Shown here in pieces: positions 23,799-36,289 of a stretch of DNA of 64,000 nucleotides. The number at the start of each line of letters is the position of its first letter. Within the stretch, counting starts at the first letter, position 1. Under the pieces are notes generated by a model, which was given only the letters and a program-made list of their open reading frames with translations, was not told where the DNA came from and ran no database searches. A program made the translations under genes and the position numbers. The stretch comes from Xenopus tropicalis (taxonomy: Eukaryota > Chordata > Amphibia > Anura > Pipidae), in contig NC_030685.2 in assembly GCF_000004195.4 (NCBI RefSeq), forward strand, positions 59,272,048 to 59,336,047, in the 5' to 3' direction.

Positions 23799-24743
23799 GC
23801 TGGGCTCAGACAGGGAACGGTTTCACAACATAAATTCTCTAGGGTTGCCTTGTTGCTATAGTATGGGTGCAACAACCAAGCCGTGTGGAAAAATGCTGAC
23901 TGTTTACCTGTTACAAGTTGTATATTTAGATGTTACTCAGAGTTAAGTTTAATCTCCATCAATACTAGGAAGACTTTCTGTATAAGAGCAAAGCTGTTCG
24001 TGAGCCAAAATGTGATCCCAGAACACCCATATCTCTATGGACCACTTTGCATGACATCACTATATTATAAATAGGCCAAAAAAAAAAAAAAAAAAATTGG
24101 GTAACTGGTGCACAACCTATTAGAAGATCATCGTAACCTATCCTGAATAGCAGGGAGACTTTTCAATTGACGCACTGCAATTGCTTTCCATAGGTCAGTG
24201 CTGGAAATTAGCTCTCCTTCCCCAGGGGCTCCAATAACTGTATGCCACTGCTATGTTGAGCCATTTTGGTCTGGAAGGGCTGAAGTACAGCCATATTTAG
24301 CTTGGTTTTAACCATCATATTTTAAATAAACTACATTTGTGACATTGGGCATACTCACTGGGCAATAGTACATAGGGCGTTTTGCAACAGGTGTTAATAT
24401 TGTGGCAGACAAAACATCCAAAATGCCTTGCCATTGCAGACACTGTAAATCAGTGCAGGTAAGTAATTTCAATTGTGTACATAGTTGAGTAACTTCCAGT
24501 GGCAGCAAAAGATTGTGCTTTATTGCTTGAAGAAAGAAAATATTTGCAAAGAAACATTTTAACCAGATGTCCTATATATTGGGTTTATCACATATGTAGA
24601 TTTTCGCTCTACTTCTTGCATTTCTGATAAGGCCAGTCGACCAAAATGAAAGAAACAGAGGATAGGCAAACAAGCGACTTGCTACACCTACAGGATAAGT
24701 CTGTATGACCCATGGGCCAATCAAACAAAGAATGTGGATGGCC
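23799..24743. other. Putative intron 1, nothing recognised
   Basis: An A-run near 24078-24097 is the only simple repeat. No coding or element signal. Confidence 0.3.
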
Positions 24744-25410
24744 TCCTTAAAGATGGCCATACACAGGCCAATAAAAGCTGCCAACAATCTGAGGTGGCAG
24801 ATTATCACCTATGTATGGGGCCTCAGACAGGCCTAACTGATTCTTATGTGGCTGAAAATCCCATTGGGGCGAAGAGTGCCAGGGCTGTGGAGTCGGAGTC
24901 AATTTTGGGTACCTGGAGTCGGAGTCAGCAAAAAAATGAACCGACTCCTACTAAATTTAAATGGGAATAAAAAAAAAAAAAATAAAGCAAGTTTAAATGT
25001 CCCAATTCCCAAACAGTCATAATTAATTACTTCTCTGCTATAAGAATAAAGCCCAATGCACGCAGTGCATAAACGAACACATTGAGTGACCATGAAGCAT
25101 GCTTTTCATTGACCGTATGAATGTATAAAATACATTAGCATATTAAAAACAGAGAAGTCGGAGTTGTGGAGTCGGAAGTATCAGAAACTGAGGAGTCGGG
25201 GAATTTATCTACCAACTCCACAGCCCTGATGAGTGCATCATTACATTGATGACAGCCTATATCTCATCAATGTGATTTGATCATATGGCACTTGGGCCAA
25301 ATGGTCGGATCAATTTGATATCCACCTTAAGGTAACCATATCGGATAAAGATCAGCAAGTTTGGCGACCTTGCCAAACAAGGATATTTTTCAGTGTATGA
25401 CCACCTTTAA
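24744..25410. mobile_element. Eroded Harbinger-like MITEs, interrupted by a hAT MITE
   Basis: Left part TTAAAGATGGCCATACACAGG, right part TTAAGGTAACCATATC...GTGTATGACCACCTTTA. The hAT element at 24880-25228 lies within. Probably two overlapping old copies. Confidence 0.5.
24880..25228. mobile_element. hAT-like MITE (CAGGGCTGTGGAGTCGG family)
   Basis: 349 bp. Ends CAGGGCTGTGGAGTCGG and CCAACTCCACAGCCCTG. The 8-bp target duplication AAGAGTGC/ATGAGTGC (24872-24879, 25229-25236) has one mismatch. GAGTCGGAGT is repeated subterminally. Confidence 0.85.
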
Positions 25411-26045
25411 AGATCATTTTATTCTGGATATCACTGCATATGGATGAGATCTTTATTCAGAGTGTGAGTAAGGGTAATACTGGGAAAAAATCGATACCTG
25501 CACTTGGCAATTGCTCAAAATTATTTTTGCACCATAGTCTGAATTTGTAAGGATTGTGTTGAACACAGATGTAACTTGTCCCCAAAACAAAAAGACACAG
25601 AAGCAAGAGACAGGCAACACAGTGAGCCAAAGAAAAAGTTATAGGAAGAAGATCTGCTCATTTTCAAACCTTACCAAAGATGTTTAGCCACTTTTACACC
25701 TCTTCCTGCAGATAACACATATCCCTATGCATGCATATGATACGCATTGTGTAACCTACAGGACTGTTTATAGATTGCTTCTATTATGCACTTTAGCCGT
25801 CTTTTATAAATTATTAATTCCTAACAGTGACAGATGCTTCTACCATGGACAGGGCTTTGGGAAAAAGAGAATTCCCCATTATTTTTATGAAGCAGGACTG
25901 TACTTTATCTGGTACTAAACCACAGCTTTTAGTATTCAATATCAGCCAAATGTTGGGGGCTGCAGATCAACAGCACCTGAACCTTTGGAAACAGGATACA
26001 TAGCACTGGTGTTTGCAGCTGTGTCATTATATGTATGATATGGCC
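25411..26045. other. Putative intron 1, nothing recognised
   Basis: No coding or repeat signal seen. Confidence 0.3.
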
Positions 26046-27250
26046 AGATGGTGACAGTCCCTTCCCAGAAGCTATTATCCCTGCAAATACTACAGGCACT
26101 GTCTCACCTCAGCATATCTGCTATTCTAAAGCCACAGTCCCAGAGGCTATTTAACCCCCACTGCTACTATAGGCACCATCTCTCCCTACTATACCTGCTA
26201 TCCCACAGCCACAGTCCCTTCCCAGAGGCTATTATCCCACTGCTACTATAGGCACCATCTCTCCCTACTATACCTGTTATCCAACAGCCACAGTCCCTTC
26301 CCAGAGGCTATTATCCAAACTGCTATTACAGGCATCATCTCTCCCTACTATACCTGCTATCCAACAGCCACAGTCCCTTCCCAGAGTCTATTATCCCAAC
26401 TGCTATTACAGGCACCATCTCTCCCTACTATACCAGAGCCACAGTCCCTTCCCAGAGGCTATTTAACCCCCACTGCTACTATAGGCACCATCTCTCCCTA
26501 CTATACCTGCTATCCCACAGCCACAGTCCCTTCCCAGAGGCTATTATCCCACTGCTACTATAGGCACCATCTCTCCCTACTATACCTGTTATCCAACAGC
26601 CACAGTCCCTTCCCAGAGGCTATTATCCAAACTGCTATTACAGGCATCATCTCTCCCTACTTTACCTGCTATCCAACAGCCACAGTCCCTTCCCAGAGTC
26701 TATTATCCCAACTGCTATTACAGGCACCATCTCTCCCTACTATACCAGAGCCACAGTCCCTTCCCAGAGGCTATTATCCCACTGCTACAAATAGGCACCA
26801 TCTCTCCCTACTATACCTGCTATCCCACAGCCACAGTCCCTTCCCAGAGGCTATTATCCCACTGCTACTATATTACATTACATTAACATTTATTTATAAA
26901 GCGCCAACATATTCCGCAGCGCTGTACAATAAGTGGGTTACATACATTGGACATACAGAGTAACATATAAAGCAATCAGTAACCGATACAAGAGGTGAAG
27001 AGGGCCCTGCCCAAAAGAGCTTATTATAGGCACCATATCCCCCTACTATACCTGCTATCCCACAGCCACAGTCCCTTCCCAGAGGCTATTATCCCAACTG
27101 CTATTACAGGCACCATCTCTCCCTTATATACCTACTCTAACCCAAAGCCACAGTCCCTTCCCAGAGGCCATTATCCCCACTGCTACTATAGGCACCATCT
27201 CCCCTTGCTATACTGTACCTGCTATCTCACAGACAGACTTTCTTCCCAAA
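26046..27250 (+). repeat. 79-bp minisatellite with 312-bp higher-order repeat
   Basis: About 13-14 units of a unit (~79 bp) containing CCACAGTCCCTTCCCAGAGG, CTATTATCCCACTGCTAC and CACCATCTCTCCCTACTA. A block of four variant units starting near 26141 recurs 312 bp later, including the unusual CTATTTAACCCCCACTGC unit and the shortened CTATACCAGAGCC unit. The array is split by a dispersed repeat at about 26870-27026. Not a CRISPR: there are no unique spacers. Confidence 0.93.
26870..27026 (-). repeat. SINE/LINE-tail-like insert within the minisatellite
   Basis: Contains TTTATAAAGCGCC...ATTCCGCAGCGCTGTACA and ends at AGAGCTTATTA. On the minus strand this is the GTACAGCGCTGCGGAAT tail common in frog dispersed repeats. 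The minisatellite resumes on the far side. Confidence 0.65.
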
Positions 27251-28230
27251 GGCACCCCTGATTCTGGGCAACTGCTATTTAAATTAGTTCAGCTAGAGTG
27301 CATACCAACTGTTTGTGAAGCGATAATCCCCAACCCAGAATATATATGACATTGGCCAAACAGTTGATTTTGAAAATATTTCCAGCCTTAAAATAACATC
27401 AGTCGAGTTTATAACAAGCAAGTGGGTCCTCTTTATAGTGCAACAGAATCACTAAGTAGATTTTTCATTGACAAAACATCTTATAGGCATATTCACTATT
27501 AACCCCCTCAGGCTTACTCTCACTTCCCCTTCTGCAGCATAAATGACATTCCTGGAATTGTTCTCAAGTCACACAGTTGAACACACAGAAAGAATGCCAT
27601 TCTCCCTGTATATATAACGTCACTGCACACCAGGAGAAGGTGTTTTGTTTTTTTTTTTGGAAGATAGGAAGATTTTCGCTGATAGGGACAATGGCACATT
27701 TGATTAGAAACATAAATTATGATGGCTCCTAATAGTCTTGCGGCATAATATAAACAGGTGAAAGATTTGTATGATGTATGAATTACATGACCTAGAGCAA
27801 ACTTTGTGTCTGCTGTTACGTGACCTTTGTTACATGGGAGAATAAAGGCAATTTAAATTTATATTACAGCCTCCTGATCATTTCCACAAAACAGTAAATC
27901 TAGTTGGCTTATACAGAATATGACCCAGGCCAATGGTTACCTTTGCTGAATATCAGGGATCTTGTTTTTTGGTGACGGTCAAAATGGAGTTTGTGTAGGT
28001 TTCCTTCCATTGAGCAAAAACATACTGGTACATTAAAGCCAATGCCACACAGGGCTGATTATGCCCCATGTGTGGAGAAATGCAAGGTGGGAATTGGCGC
28101 CCTGGCATTAGCCTTCTTCACGTAAGTATGTATTACAGGGCCAAAACTCATCATGTGTGCATGTACCCAGGCTGATGCAATAGTTTCAGGTGCAGACAAG
28201 GCCAAGAATCAGCCCCATGCGGCAGTAGCC
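27251..28230. other. Putative intron 1; family M-related scrap
   Basis: Contains AAGCCAATGCCACACAGGGC at about 28035 and CATGCGGCAGTAGCC at about 28215, probably an eroded relative of 23410-23795. Otherwise nothing recognised. Confidence 0.4.
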
Positions 28231-28242
28231 TAATTGGCATAG

Positions 28243-28265
28243 GTGTGTGTGTGTGTGTGTGTGTC
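28243..28265 (+). repeat. (GT)n microsatellite
   Basis: About ten GT units followed by CTG. Confidence 0.9.
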
Positions 28266-28616
28266 TGTAAGGAAACTAAAATGATCAGCTTCAGTTGGTA
28301 TGGACTGGGAATTATTAGCTTTGTCAAGTAATAAATGTTGGTTGGATAACCATTTTAAAAATTAGATTTATTCAGGCACCAAGGATGCTATTGACATAGC
28401 GATCCATTTGTTGGAAGATAAGACTAACCTTTGGGCCCTTAATGACGCACATCATGAGCTCCTTTGCCGCAGGCCCTGGATAAGTCACTTACCTAATTTT
28501 TCTTACTATAATGCTTGCCAACTCTACACTCCCTCTTTCATTCTGAATACGAGAATTGGTTGTTAATATGATCATAAACCATTGATAAATAGCTAACAAA
28601 GGCCTGTCTTATTGGA

Positions 28617-29061
28617 TTAAAGGGCATGTCAACCCCAAAAATAATGTTTTGCATAATGAAAGAAAACATAATTCTAAGCAACTTTCCAATATGAAATAAT
28701 TAAACATTTGTAGCGCTTTAAACGTTATTTGTAAATGTAATTGCTATTGAAAGCAGCATTTGCTGAACTCCTGGTTGTTACATTTTAAGCAATGTTGCAA
28801 AGGTCTTGCTTCTCCAGCAATACAGGTCTGTCAATACAGGTCTGTCAGTCTGCTGCCTTGTGTTACATTGTTTCAACAGCCTGAGCCACCAGGGCAGAGA
28901 ATAGAAAAGGACAGGCAAGCACTGCTTCTAATAGCAATTATAAATACAAATAAATCAAAAACCATTACAAACTTGTAATAAATGTATATTGTAAAGCTGC
29001 TTAGATTTTTGGTTTCTTTTATTAGGCAAAAAATTATATTTTGAGTTGCCTTGTCCTTTAA
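28617..29061 (+). mobile_element. T2-like MITE, copy in forward orientation
   Basis: TTAA at both ends; starts TTAAAGGGCATGTCAACCCC and ends TTGCCTTGTCCTTTAA. The interior (CAATACAGGTCTGTCA, ACATTGTTTCAACAGCC) matches the inverted copy at 29723-30128. Confidence 0.8.
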
Positions 29062-29722
29062 AGCCCCAGTCCACCATTAAGTCCAGGAGTTATAGATGCA
29101 GAAAAAGGAAAAGTCATTAACTGGACGTAGCACCATAAATGGAAAACAGACTATTTTAACATAAGAAATATGCTCTTAACAGTATGTAAACATAATAACC
29201 AAACCTAACAATTTCTACAAATAAAAGTGGCTGCACTGCTTGGCCTTTAGACGAATAAACACATTTTCCATGGCAGGAAACACTGCATATAATGTACAGA
29301 GTACATACAGCTAAGAACAGGGACTACAATACAAAAGAGCAATACATAAGGAAGGCAAACAGCAGATGTCTATAAACAAAGCTTTGAACCCCACAGGTTT
29401 CTAAGGTTTCCCTTTTCCTGGCTCCTATAAAACACCATAGACAAGGTTTACCACTAAAGTTTCCAGTATAATCTTTAAAAACTTTTAGCCAGTTCCTGTC
29501 GATGGTGTGCATGCTCAGCTGGACATTTGAAAACAAACATCTCAGCAGAAGAGGCTATAGGTTTCCTATTGGTCCTGCACAGCAGAAGAGCAGGCTAAAA
29601 GCAGCAATGATGCACAAACTACCAATGTCACTGCTGCAGGCAAAACTGGCAATGATACTAATTGTGTCTAGCATGGAGCAATGTGCTTGCTTCATGCCAA
29701 GGGTAAGAGTGGCAGAGGCCTT
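29062..29722. other. Unique DNA between two inverted MITE copies
   Basis: No family signature in the short frames. Nothing recognised. Confidence 0.3.
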
Positions 29723-30128
29723 TTAAAAACCACGTCACCCCAAAAAAATAATGTTTTGCCTACTAAAAGATAATTTTAAGCAACTTTGCAATATACACAT
29801 TACAAATTTGTAATTGTAATTAATTATATGTGATTATTATTGCTATCAACAGCAGTGTTTGTCCTTTTCTAGTCTCTGCCCTGGTGGCTCTGGCTTTTGA
29901 AACAATGTAACATAAACCAGAAGATTGACAGACCTGTATTGCAGGAGAAGACTGGCTTTTGCAACAATGTTTAAAAAGTAACCAGGAGTTAAGCAAGTGC
30001 AGCTTTCAATAGCAATTATATTTACAAACACCTTTTAAAGCACCAAACGTGTAATCAATTCATGTTGTAAAGTTGTTTAGAATTATGTTTTATTAGGCAA
30101 CATTTTTTTGGGGTTAACATATCCTTTA
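29723..30128 (-). mobile_element. T2-like MITE, copy in reverse orientation
   Basis: The interior is the reverse complement of 28617-29061 (TTTGAAACAATGTAAC, TGACAGACCTGTATTGC). The right end ...ATATCCTTTA is joined directly to the next MITE through TTA 30126-30128. Confidence 0.75.
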
Positions 30129-30268
30129 GGGCAGTGACACACGGGTAGAGTAGTCGCCGCGCAACAAATCTTCGTGGATTCGTCACTATGAGAGGAAACT
30201 TTGGGCAACTTCGGCACCACATATGCCATCTATCGTACGGCGACTAATCTCCCCGTGTGTCACTGCCC
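30129..30268. mobile_element. Palindromic MITE (TTA-flanked)
   Basis: Ends GGGCAGTGACACACGGG and CCCCGTGTGTCACTGCCC; TTA at 30126-30128 and 30269-30271. Related to 911-975 and 62053-62254. Confidence 0.85.
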
Positions 30269-30271
30269 TTA

Positions 30272-30869
30272 AGGTGACCATGCATGTTAAGATCTGCCCT
30301 TCTGGTGACCTCGCCAAACAAGCCAATCTTTCTCCCAATTATTGCCCACCTAAAGCTGGCCATACACGTGGCGATCTAACGATGTTTCGTGCGACCATCG
30401 GTCGCACGAAACATCGTCAGATCCGCCACACACAGTCAGGGCTGAAACAGCAGATATGGAGGTAGAAACAATAGGATTTCTACCTCCTTCTGCCGATTCA
30501 GCCCTGACGGCAGATTTGTTAGGCGCCTTCTATGGCACCCGATCAAAATTTTCTAACCTGGCCGATCGGCGAGTCGTCCGATATCAGCAGCCTCCTGCGA
30601 TATCGGTCGACTCGCCGACATGCCATACACGCACCGAATATCGTACGAAACGAGGTTTCATACGATAGTATCGGTGGGTGTATGGCCAGCTTTAGGTAGT
30701 CCCTGATTTGAAGGGAAAATCAAACCTGCCCAAACGACACTTGGCCAATTTTTAGCCAGATATGGATCTGGGAGGCCTGTTGGGGGCCCCCACACATGGG
30801 CAGATAAGCAGCTGAATTGGTCTGAATGACTCGAATCAGCAGCTTAAACCTGCCCGTGTATGGCTACCT
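30272..30869. mobile_element. Harbinger-like MITE interrupted by another MITE
   Basis: Outer arms AGGTGACCATGCATG and GTGTATGGCTACCT. The sequence TTGCCCACCTAA breaks at 30354 and resumes at 30692 with TTAGGTAGTCCC. Confidence 0.75.
30354..30691. mobile_element. Inner MITE with strong hairpins
   Basis: Ends AGCTGGCCATACACG and GTGTATGGCCAGCT, flanked by TAA and TTA. It contains internal inverted repeats, for example CGATGTTTCGTGCGACC against its complement and AGGGCTGAA...TTCAGCCCT. Confidence 0.8.
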
Positions 30870-31233
30870 TTGAAACTGGTTTCATGTTGCTTTCTCAAGG
30901 GATTCTGGGGAACTTCCCCTAGAAAATTATCTTTTATGTGAGAATCCTAACTAATGAATGGCATTCAAAGCATCTTTATATTCCTTAGGACTGATATGAA
31001 GCCATTGAAAAGGGGTAAAGAAATTGGTGTCTTATCAGCCATCAGATAAAAGTAGGATTAAATTGAGCAAAACCATATGGATCGGTTGCTTTACAAAAAT
31101 CCCTGTTCATATCTATGGTAAGCTAAAGCTGTCATACTGAATACTTAGGTAAATGTTATATAATTTACTAGTTACAAATCCCTCTTTTCCAATATTGTAT
31201 GTCCAAAGATGGAGACTAACCAGAGCTGCTATC

Positions 31234-31637
31234 TTAAAGGAACAGTAACACAAAAAATAAAACTTTAAAGTAATTACAATATAATGTACTGTTGCCCTGT
31301 ACTGGTAAAGGTTGTGTGTCTGTTACAGAAAGACTGCTATAGTTTATATAAATAAATTGTTGTGTAGCCATTCAGGCTGGAAAAAAAGTCACAGGTTACA
31401 TAGCAGATAACATATAAGCTCTGTAGAATATAATGGTGTTTTATCGGTTATCTGCTATGTAAACTGTGCTTTTCTCCTTTGAATAGCTGCTCCCATGGGT
31501 ACACAGCAGCTTACTTAAAAAAACTATAGTAGTCTTTCTGAGAAAAAAAACACAACTTGAGCTAGTGTAGGGCAACAGTACATTATAGTGTAATTCATTT
31601 TATACATTTTTGTTTTTTGGGGTTACTGTTCCTTTAA
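31234..31637. mobile_element. T2 MITE, uninterrupted copy
   Basis: 404 bp; TTAA at 31234-31237 and 31634-31637; ends TTAAAGGAACAGTAACAC and GGGGTTACTGTTCCTTTAA. Same subfamily as the outer element at 15192-16021 and serves as its empty-site reference. Confidence 0.9.
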
Positions 31638-31865
31638 GGTGGCCATACACAGGCAGATTTCAGCTGCAGAATTGTGTCCTTCAGACCAATTCAGCAGCTT
31701 ATCTGTCTGTCGTTTAAATTTCCTGTCATGTTGGTGACCACTCTGAATGGTCCTATTCCCATCATTGTAATTTAATTTTTTGGCCTCAGGGCCAAAGGTT
31801 TGGATTACTCCAATACCTTAGGTGGGCGTATCTGTGGAAAGATCTGCTCATTTGGCAACCTCAAA
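31638..31865. mobile_element. Harbinger-like MITE fragment abutting the T2 copy
   Basis: Begins AGGTGGCCATACACAGGCAG directly after the T2 terminal TTAA. The right end is lost near an A-run at 31862. Confidence 0.6.
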
Positions 31866-34550
31866 AAAAAAAAAACACTATAGAATTATACTAATGTTTA
31901 ATTTAACATTTATAAAATAGCAAAATAAAAATACTAATTTGGCATAAACCTTGTTTAAAAATAGAGTATATGTAGGGAATGAAGTTCAACACTGACTTTG
32001 GCAAAGACAACATAATACTTACATTTGCCAGGGCTCACTGCCTGTAAATAGTCGAACTAGCTCTAGGGCAAACAACCAGCAGCGTCAAGCTCAAGCCCAG
32101 ACAACCAGAATGCAAAAACTCCACATAACTAACATAACATACGGTTACAAAACATAGTTATTCCACCACTAACACTGCACCAGGTACAGGCACTGCACTT
32201 TGTCGTCTCCTCCTGTTCCCTAAACACAGACTGTCTGACTGTAACGTATGCTCTGGGCATTTCAACAGCAGTTATTTATAGGAGAGCAGCTGTGCCTCAA
32301 GCACATGACCTGTGCCCCCTTAGGGAAGCTCAGATACCCCCATAAGCCTGTGTTAGTGTCTGATATTGGTTTCATAATGTTTTTGTAGAAACAGGTCTTT
32401 TGTTTTTCTAAAAATAATGGCAAAGCCCGATGCAAGGGATATAGAAAATTAAAATCTTCTGAGCAGGAGACACACTACTTGATACCAGCAGACTCTGAAG
32501 CACAAGTTGCAAGGAGCAGAAGGGTTAACGCTTTTCGGAAGTATAGAGTGTAGAGAGGATCTGGGAGTCTGGACTAATCCTCTCATCAAGAAAGAAGGAC
32601 AGGCAAGCATGCTCTCGCTCCCAGGGTACAGTGCCAGCATGCTGCAACATTTCATGATATTGTACTATGAAACACTCTGCATTTTAAATCTAAACTAAAC
32701 GTCAAAAATAACATTACATTCTTAGAAAATAAGATGGTTACAGGATCATGTAACGGAAAAAAAAAAAAACTGGACCACATGCCTGTCCCTAAATATTGCT
32801 GTAAGATCCACCTTATTACCCCCCCCCCCCCCACCAACACACAAATCCCTCCCAGAGAGAATGACAGACCCTTCTCTTTACAAGATGAAACTACACAGAG
32901 AATCTCCAAGAATATACATGTTGTGTGGTCTGGATTAGCGGCCTGACAAAGAAACCCATTCCAAGTCTCACTGCCACCCATCAATTCTTACGAATAAGAA
33001 ACGCACCCATATGTGGGCAGTCATGAGAGAGGAAATACCAGAGCAGTGATGGAACGTTACCAGCGTGGAAATAAGGGAAATGAATCCCTGACCAGCTTTG
33101 TGACTGACACCACAGCCACACACACACAGTCAGTATAATGGGGGAGAAACAAAAGGAGTGATAGAAGAAACTAAACAGGTGGATACTACCTTGTGCCAGA
33201 GATGAAAACATCCTACCAACCTGACTGTAATTCTGCCCACCTAATAACCAGGCCTACTGCATCCTACCACACATAGGGATACAATACCAGAGTATAGGAC
33301 AATTAAGTATGGATTTTGGAAGCCAGACACTATAGCCTTGAAAAGAACACTCCCACAGGTGCTTAACTCACATGTCACCCTCTGAAACGTGGCAACAATT
33401 ATTTACCAAAGGTAAAGCAGCAGCAGTGGAAGGAGGGAGGTGCTTTTTGGTTTGTAACAATCACAAAAAAAGCTGCTGTAAGGAAGAGCGTGGCCTTTAT
33501 TGTGGTAATTGTGCTACAGGTAGTGAAAGTACTTAGCAGCAGGGTTGAAAGTAGAACGCCAAACACTGCAAAGACGTCATGCCATTAAGAATGGTGGTCA
33601 AAACATTGGGCATGCCATCAGTTCAAAACCCCAAATTTCCAGCATCTCTAAACAACCAGTGGCTATATGGGGCTGCTGGGAGTTTTAATTGATTGTATTT
33701 AACTCCTGTAAAATGTTGCAGCCCATCTGATGCTTGTTGCAGTCACAAATGCTTAGTAAAACACAAGGGGGTTGCTGCATGGGAGCAAAATGTGTATTTA
33801 CCCTTAATGAACCTGCCCCCACCTCTGGCACTTCTCCACTCCCACAGCCCGGGCCTTACAAACATTTCCATGGATACCTCCCCTGCTGCCCTGACATCCG
33901 CTTTGCTCTCATCTCCACTCCACTCGCTGCTCAGAGTCTCATTTACACAAACACCAAAGTGCCAATAAAACTAGCAAGAACTGGATGTTTGAGGCAAAAG
34001 TAAACGATGTGGTAAAGGTTATCCAAAAACAGAATTTCCACCAGGGACATGTTTAATCTTCAGACACTAACTTAAATATATTCAAAAGCCTGCTAGCTGT
34101 GGGTTTTGTGGTTCAGGTAATGTGTGTGCCAGAAGCAGGCTTGGGAAGGAGTAAAAGTAACTGCCAGCAGCCCCATGGAAGTTTTGCTGCAATTGCCCTG
34201 GATAACAAACTGTACAACCCATTCATAACAAGGGAGCAACATAGCACAACACAACCCAAACACAGGCTCTTTCAGGAATGATTACATTAAAAGGAAGGGG
34301 TCCCTATGGGGGATGGGAACCAAGGGCAAGAGAGCATGGCTGTGCCCTAAGGGCCACACATCGGAAACAACCGGTTTAGCAATCACGACCACTAACATAC
34401 ATACAGATGCCGACAGGAAAACACTTGCACAAAAACCAAAGACAACCATAACAATCCTGAGCTTCAATCTCAGAGCTGCACACAAACATTATCAGAATAG
34501 ACAGCAAACTTTTCAGATCAGTTACATATTTCTAGTTCTTACAATTCCTG
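31866..34550. other. Putative intron 1; low-complexity runs
   Basis: A-run near 32757-32769 and C-run near 32819-32832. No exon or element recognised. Confidence 0.3.
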
Positions 34551-34586
34551 GCCATGAACTATTAGATGCAAGCACTACACATAAAG
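34551..34586 (+). repeat. 36-bp exact direct duplication, copy 1
   Basis: Begins GCCATGAACTATTAGATGCA and is repeated exactly at 35664-35699. No shared flanks. Confidence 0.85.
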
Positions 34587-34764
34587 CTGTAACAATTCCC
34601 TGTCCAGTGGAATAATGAAACAGGACATACATTCAAAATATACCATTCCACAACCTGACTAAGTCTATTACACCAAAGTCACACGATACCTATAGCTGCT
34701 GCTATGAAAAGCATTAGCCTCTGGGACATCAAGAATTTTCCACAAGTAGCAGCTTACACACTCT

Positions 34765-34900
34765 AATAATATTGGCCAAATTAATCTGGTTATATATGGG
34801 CTGCCAACTTCACCCTTCAAAACCAAGTTGGCAGCTTATCGGTCTGCCTTCATGATATCTGGCAGGGCTGAAAATCCCAGTAGGCAATGACCACATTGGT
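34765..34900. mobile_element. Harbinger-like MITE scrap
   Basis: ATTGGCCAAATTAATC...CCAAGTTGGCAGCTTATCGGTCTG resembles internal blocks of the family at 30272-30869. Ends lost. Confidence 0.4.
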
Positions 34901-35023
34901 GCGCTTAACAGACATAATGGCCCGCAGAACAATACAATGCCAGGGTACTATCAACAAGGAGGTTGCGTGGTCTTCACGTGTCTCTGTGGGCTTCTTCTGG
35001 ACACTCCAAAACATAAAAGCGGA

Positions 35024-35190
35024 TAAATAGGTGTCTGGCTAAATTGTCCATAGTGTGTATGAATGTGATAGGGACCTTACATTGTAAGCTACTCTGGGGA
35101 ATGGACTGATGTAAATGATGAATAATTTCTGTAAAGACCTTGGAAAATGTGCCTTCACTATATAGAAATACCAGGAAATAAATACAATCA
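35024..35190 (+). repeat. SINE/LINE-tail dispersed repeat
   Basis: Contains GTGATAGGGACCTTACATTG, TAAGCTACTCTGGGG and CTGTAAAGACCTTGG...TATATAGAAAT. The same order occurs at 18150-18250 and, in reverse, at 26870-27026. Confidence 0.55.
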
Positions 35191-35663
35191 GATCTGCCCA
35201 ATTTGGACCAATGTGTGGCTGGTCAAACTGGGCAAAGTACCACTGGTTCCGCCACCCTGCTAAATGAGGCGATCTTGGAATATATGCCAGCTGTAGTCAG
35301 TAAAACAGACTTTCTGACTGCTGGGGGTACAAGATGTGGGGCACTGACAGATAAGCAGTGTCAATATGTTTATTATAGTGTCTGTGAATCTCATTTATTT
35401 CTAATTACACCACTGAGTGCAGCAGGACAGGATCTAATGGTACATGCAAACAGACTCCTTCTGCCAGTACCTTCTACAACTCACATATGTGGATCAGGCC
35501 TAAAGCTATAAATTCAGGGCAGATTTCCCTGTGATCGTGCAACAGTTTTGTCCTGGTACCAAATGAACAGACAATGAGCAGTTTTCTATATCATACAAAG
35601 GTAAACTGCACCAGTCGAGCCATTTGGGGAGAGCTTGTGAGCCATAGGGGTACTGCTTCAGAT

Positions 35664-35699
35664 GCCATGAACTATTAGATGCAAGCACTACACATAAAG
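35664..35699 (+). repeat. 36-bp exact direct duplication, copy 2
   Basis: Identical to 34551-34586, 1113 bp away in the same orientation. Confidence 0.85.
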
Positions 35700-36289
35700 A
35701 TGGCCTTATCCTTGGCCTTCTGTAACCCAGTCGGCTTACATAGACTCTGGGGAGAGAGCTAAAGCAACAAGTTCCAAGTCCATACAAACGCATGAAGCAG
35801 AAATAATGTTAATGTGGCATGATTAAGAATAATAAGAACAAACCTTTTGGCTGCTCTTGTGTGCGTCTAAAGACCAATACACATGATCAGCAACATGTCT
35901 CAGCATGCCACTGTGCCCCCCCCCCATATTTCCTCAGCACCGATACAGTTAATGGAAGGAGTTTGTATCACAGCCCCAAGGTGGCTGCACATGGGAGGAT
36001 TCGAGGGAACATTCCAATGACATGAGCTTTCCGGAGGTTCCTCACAGGACACTATTGGGGGGGGGACTGAATTAAGCAAAGCGATGGAGGAAGAAAGGAA
36101 CATAGGGGGTTAACACTTGTAAGGAAAGAAAGGCGATTCAAAAAAGGCATAGGGCAACTGAACTAAATGGAGACTCTGGTGCAAAGACCACCTAGTACTG
36201 CTGCTCAGCCGAACAAGCAAGGGCATTTGGGAGTTGTAGTTCTAGAGGGATAAGCTTGAAGTTATCTGATCCAACACCAACATTTACAC

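Noticed and set aside
26046..27250. Regular array considered as CRISPR-like
   Set aside because: There are no unique spacers; whole units repeat and the genome is vertebrate.
32652..34615. Cluster of 70-110 codon frames considered as exons
   Set aside because: No flanking splice signals in phase and no protein similarity recognised.
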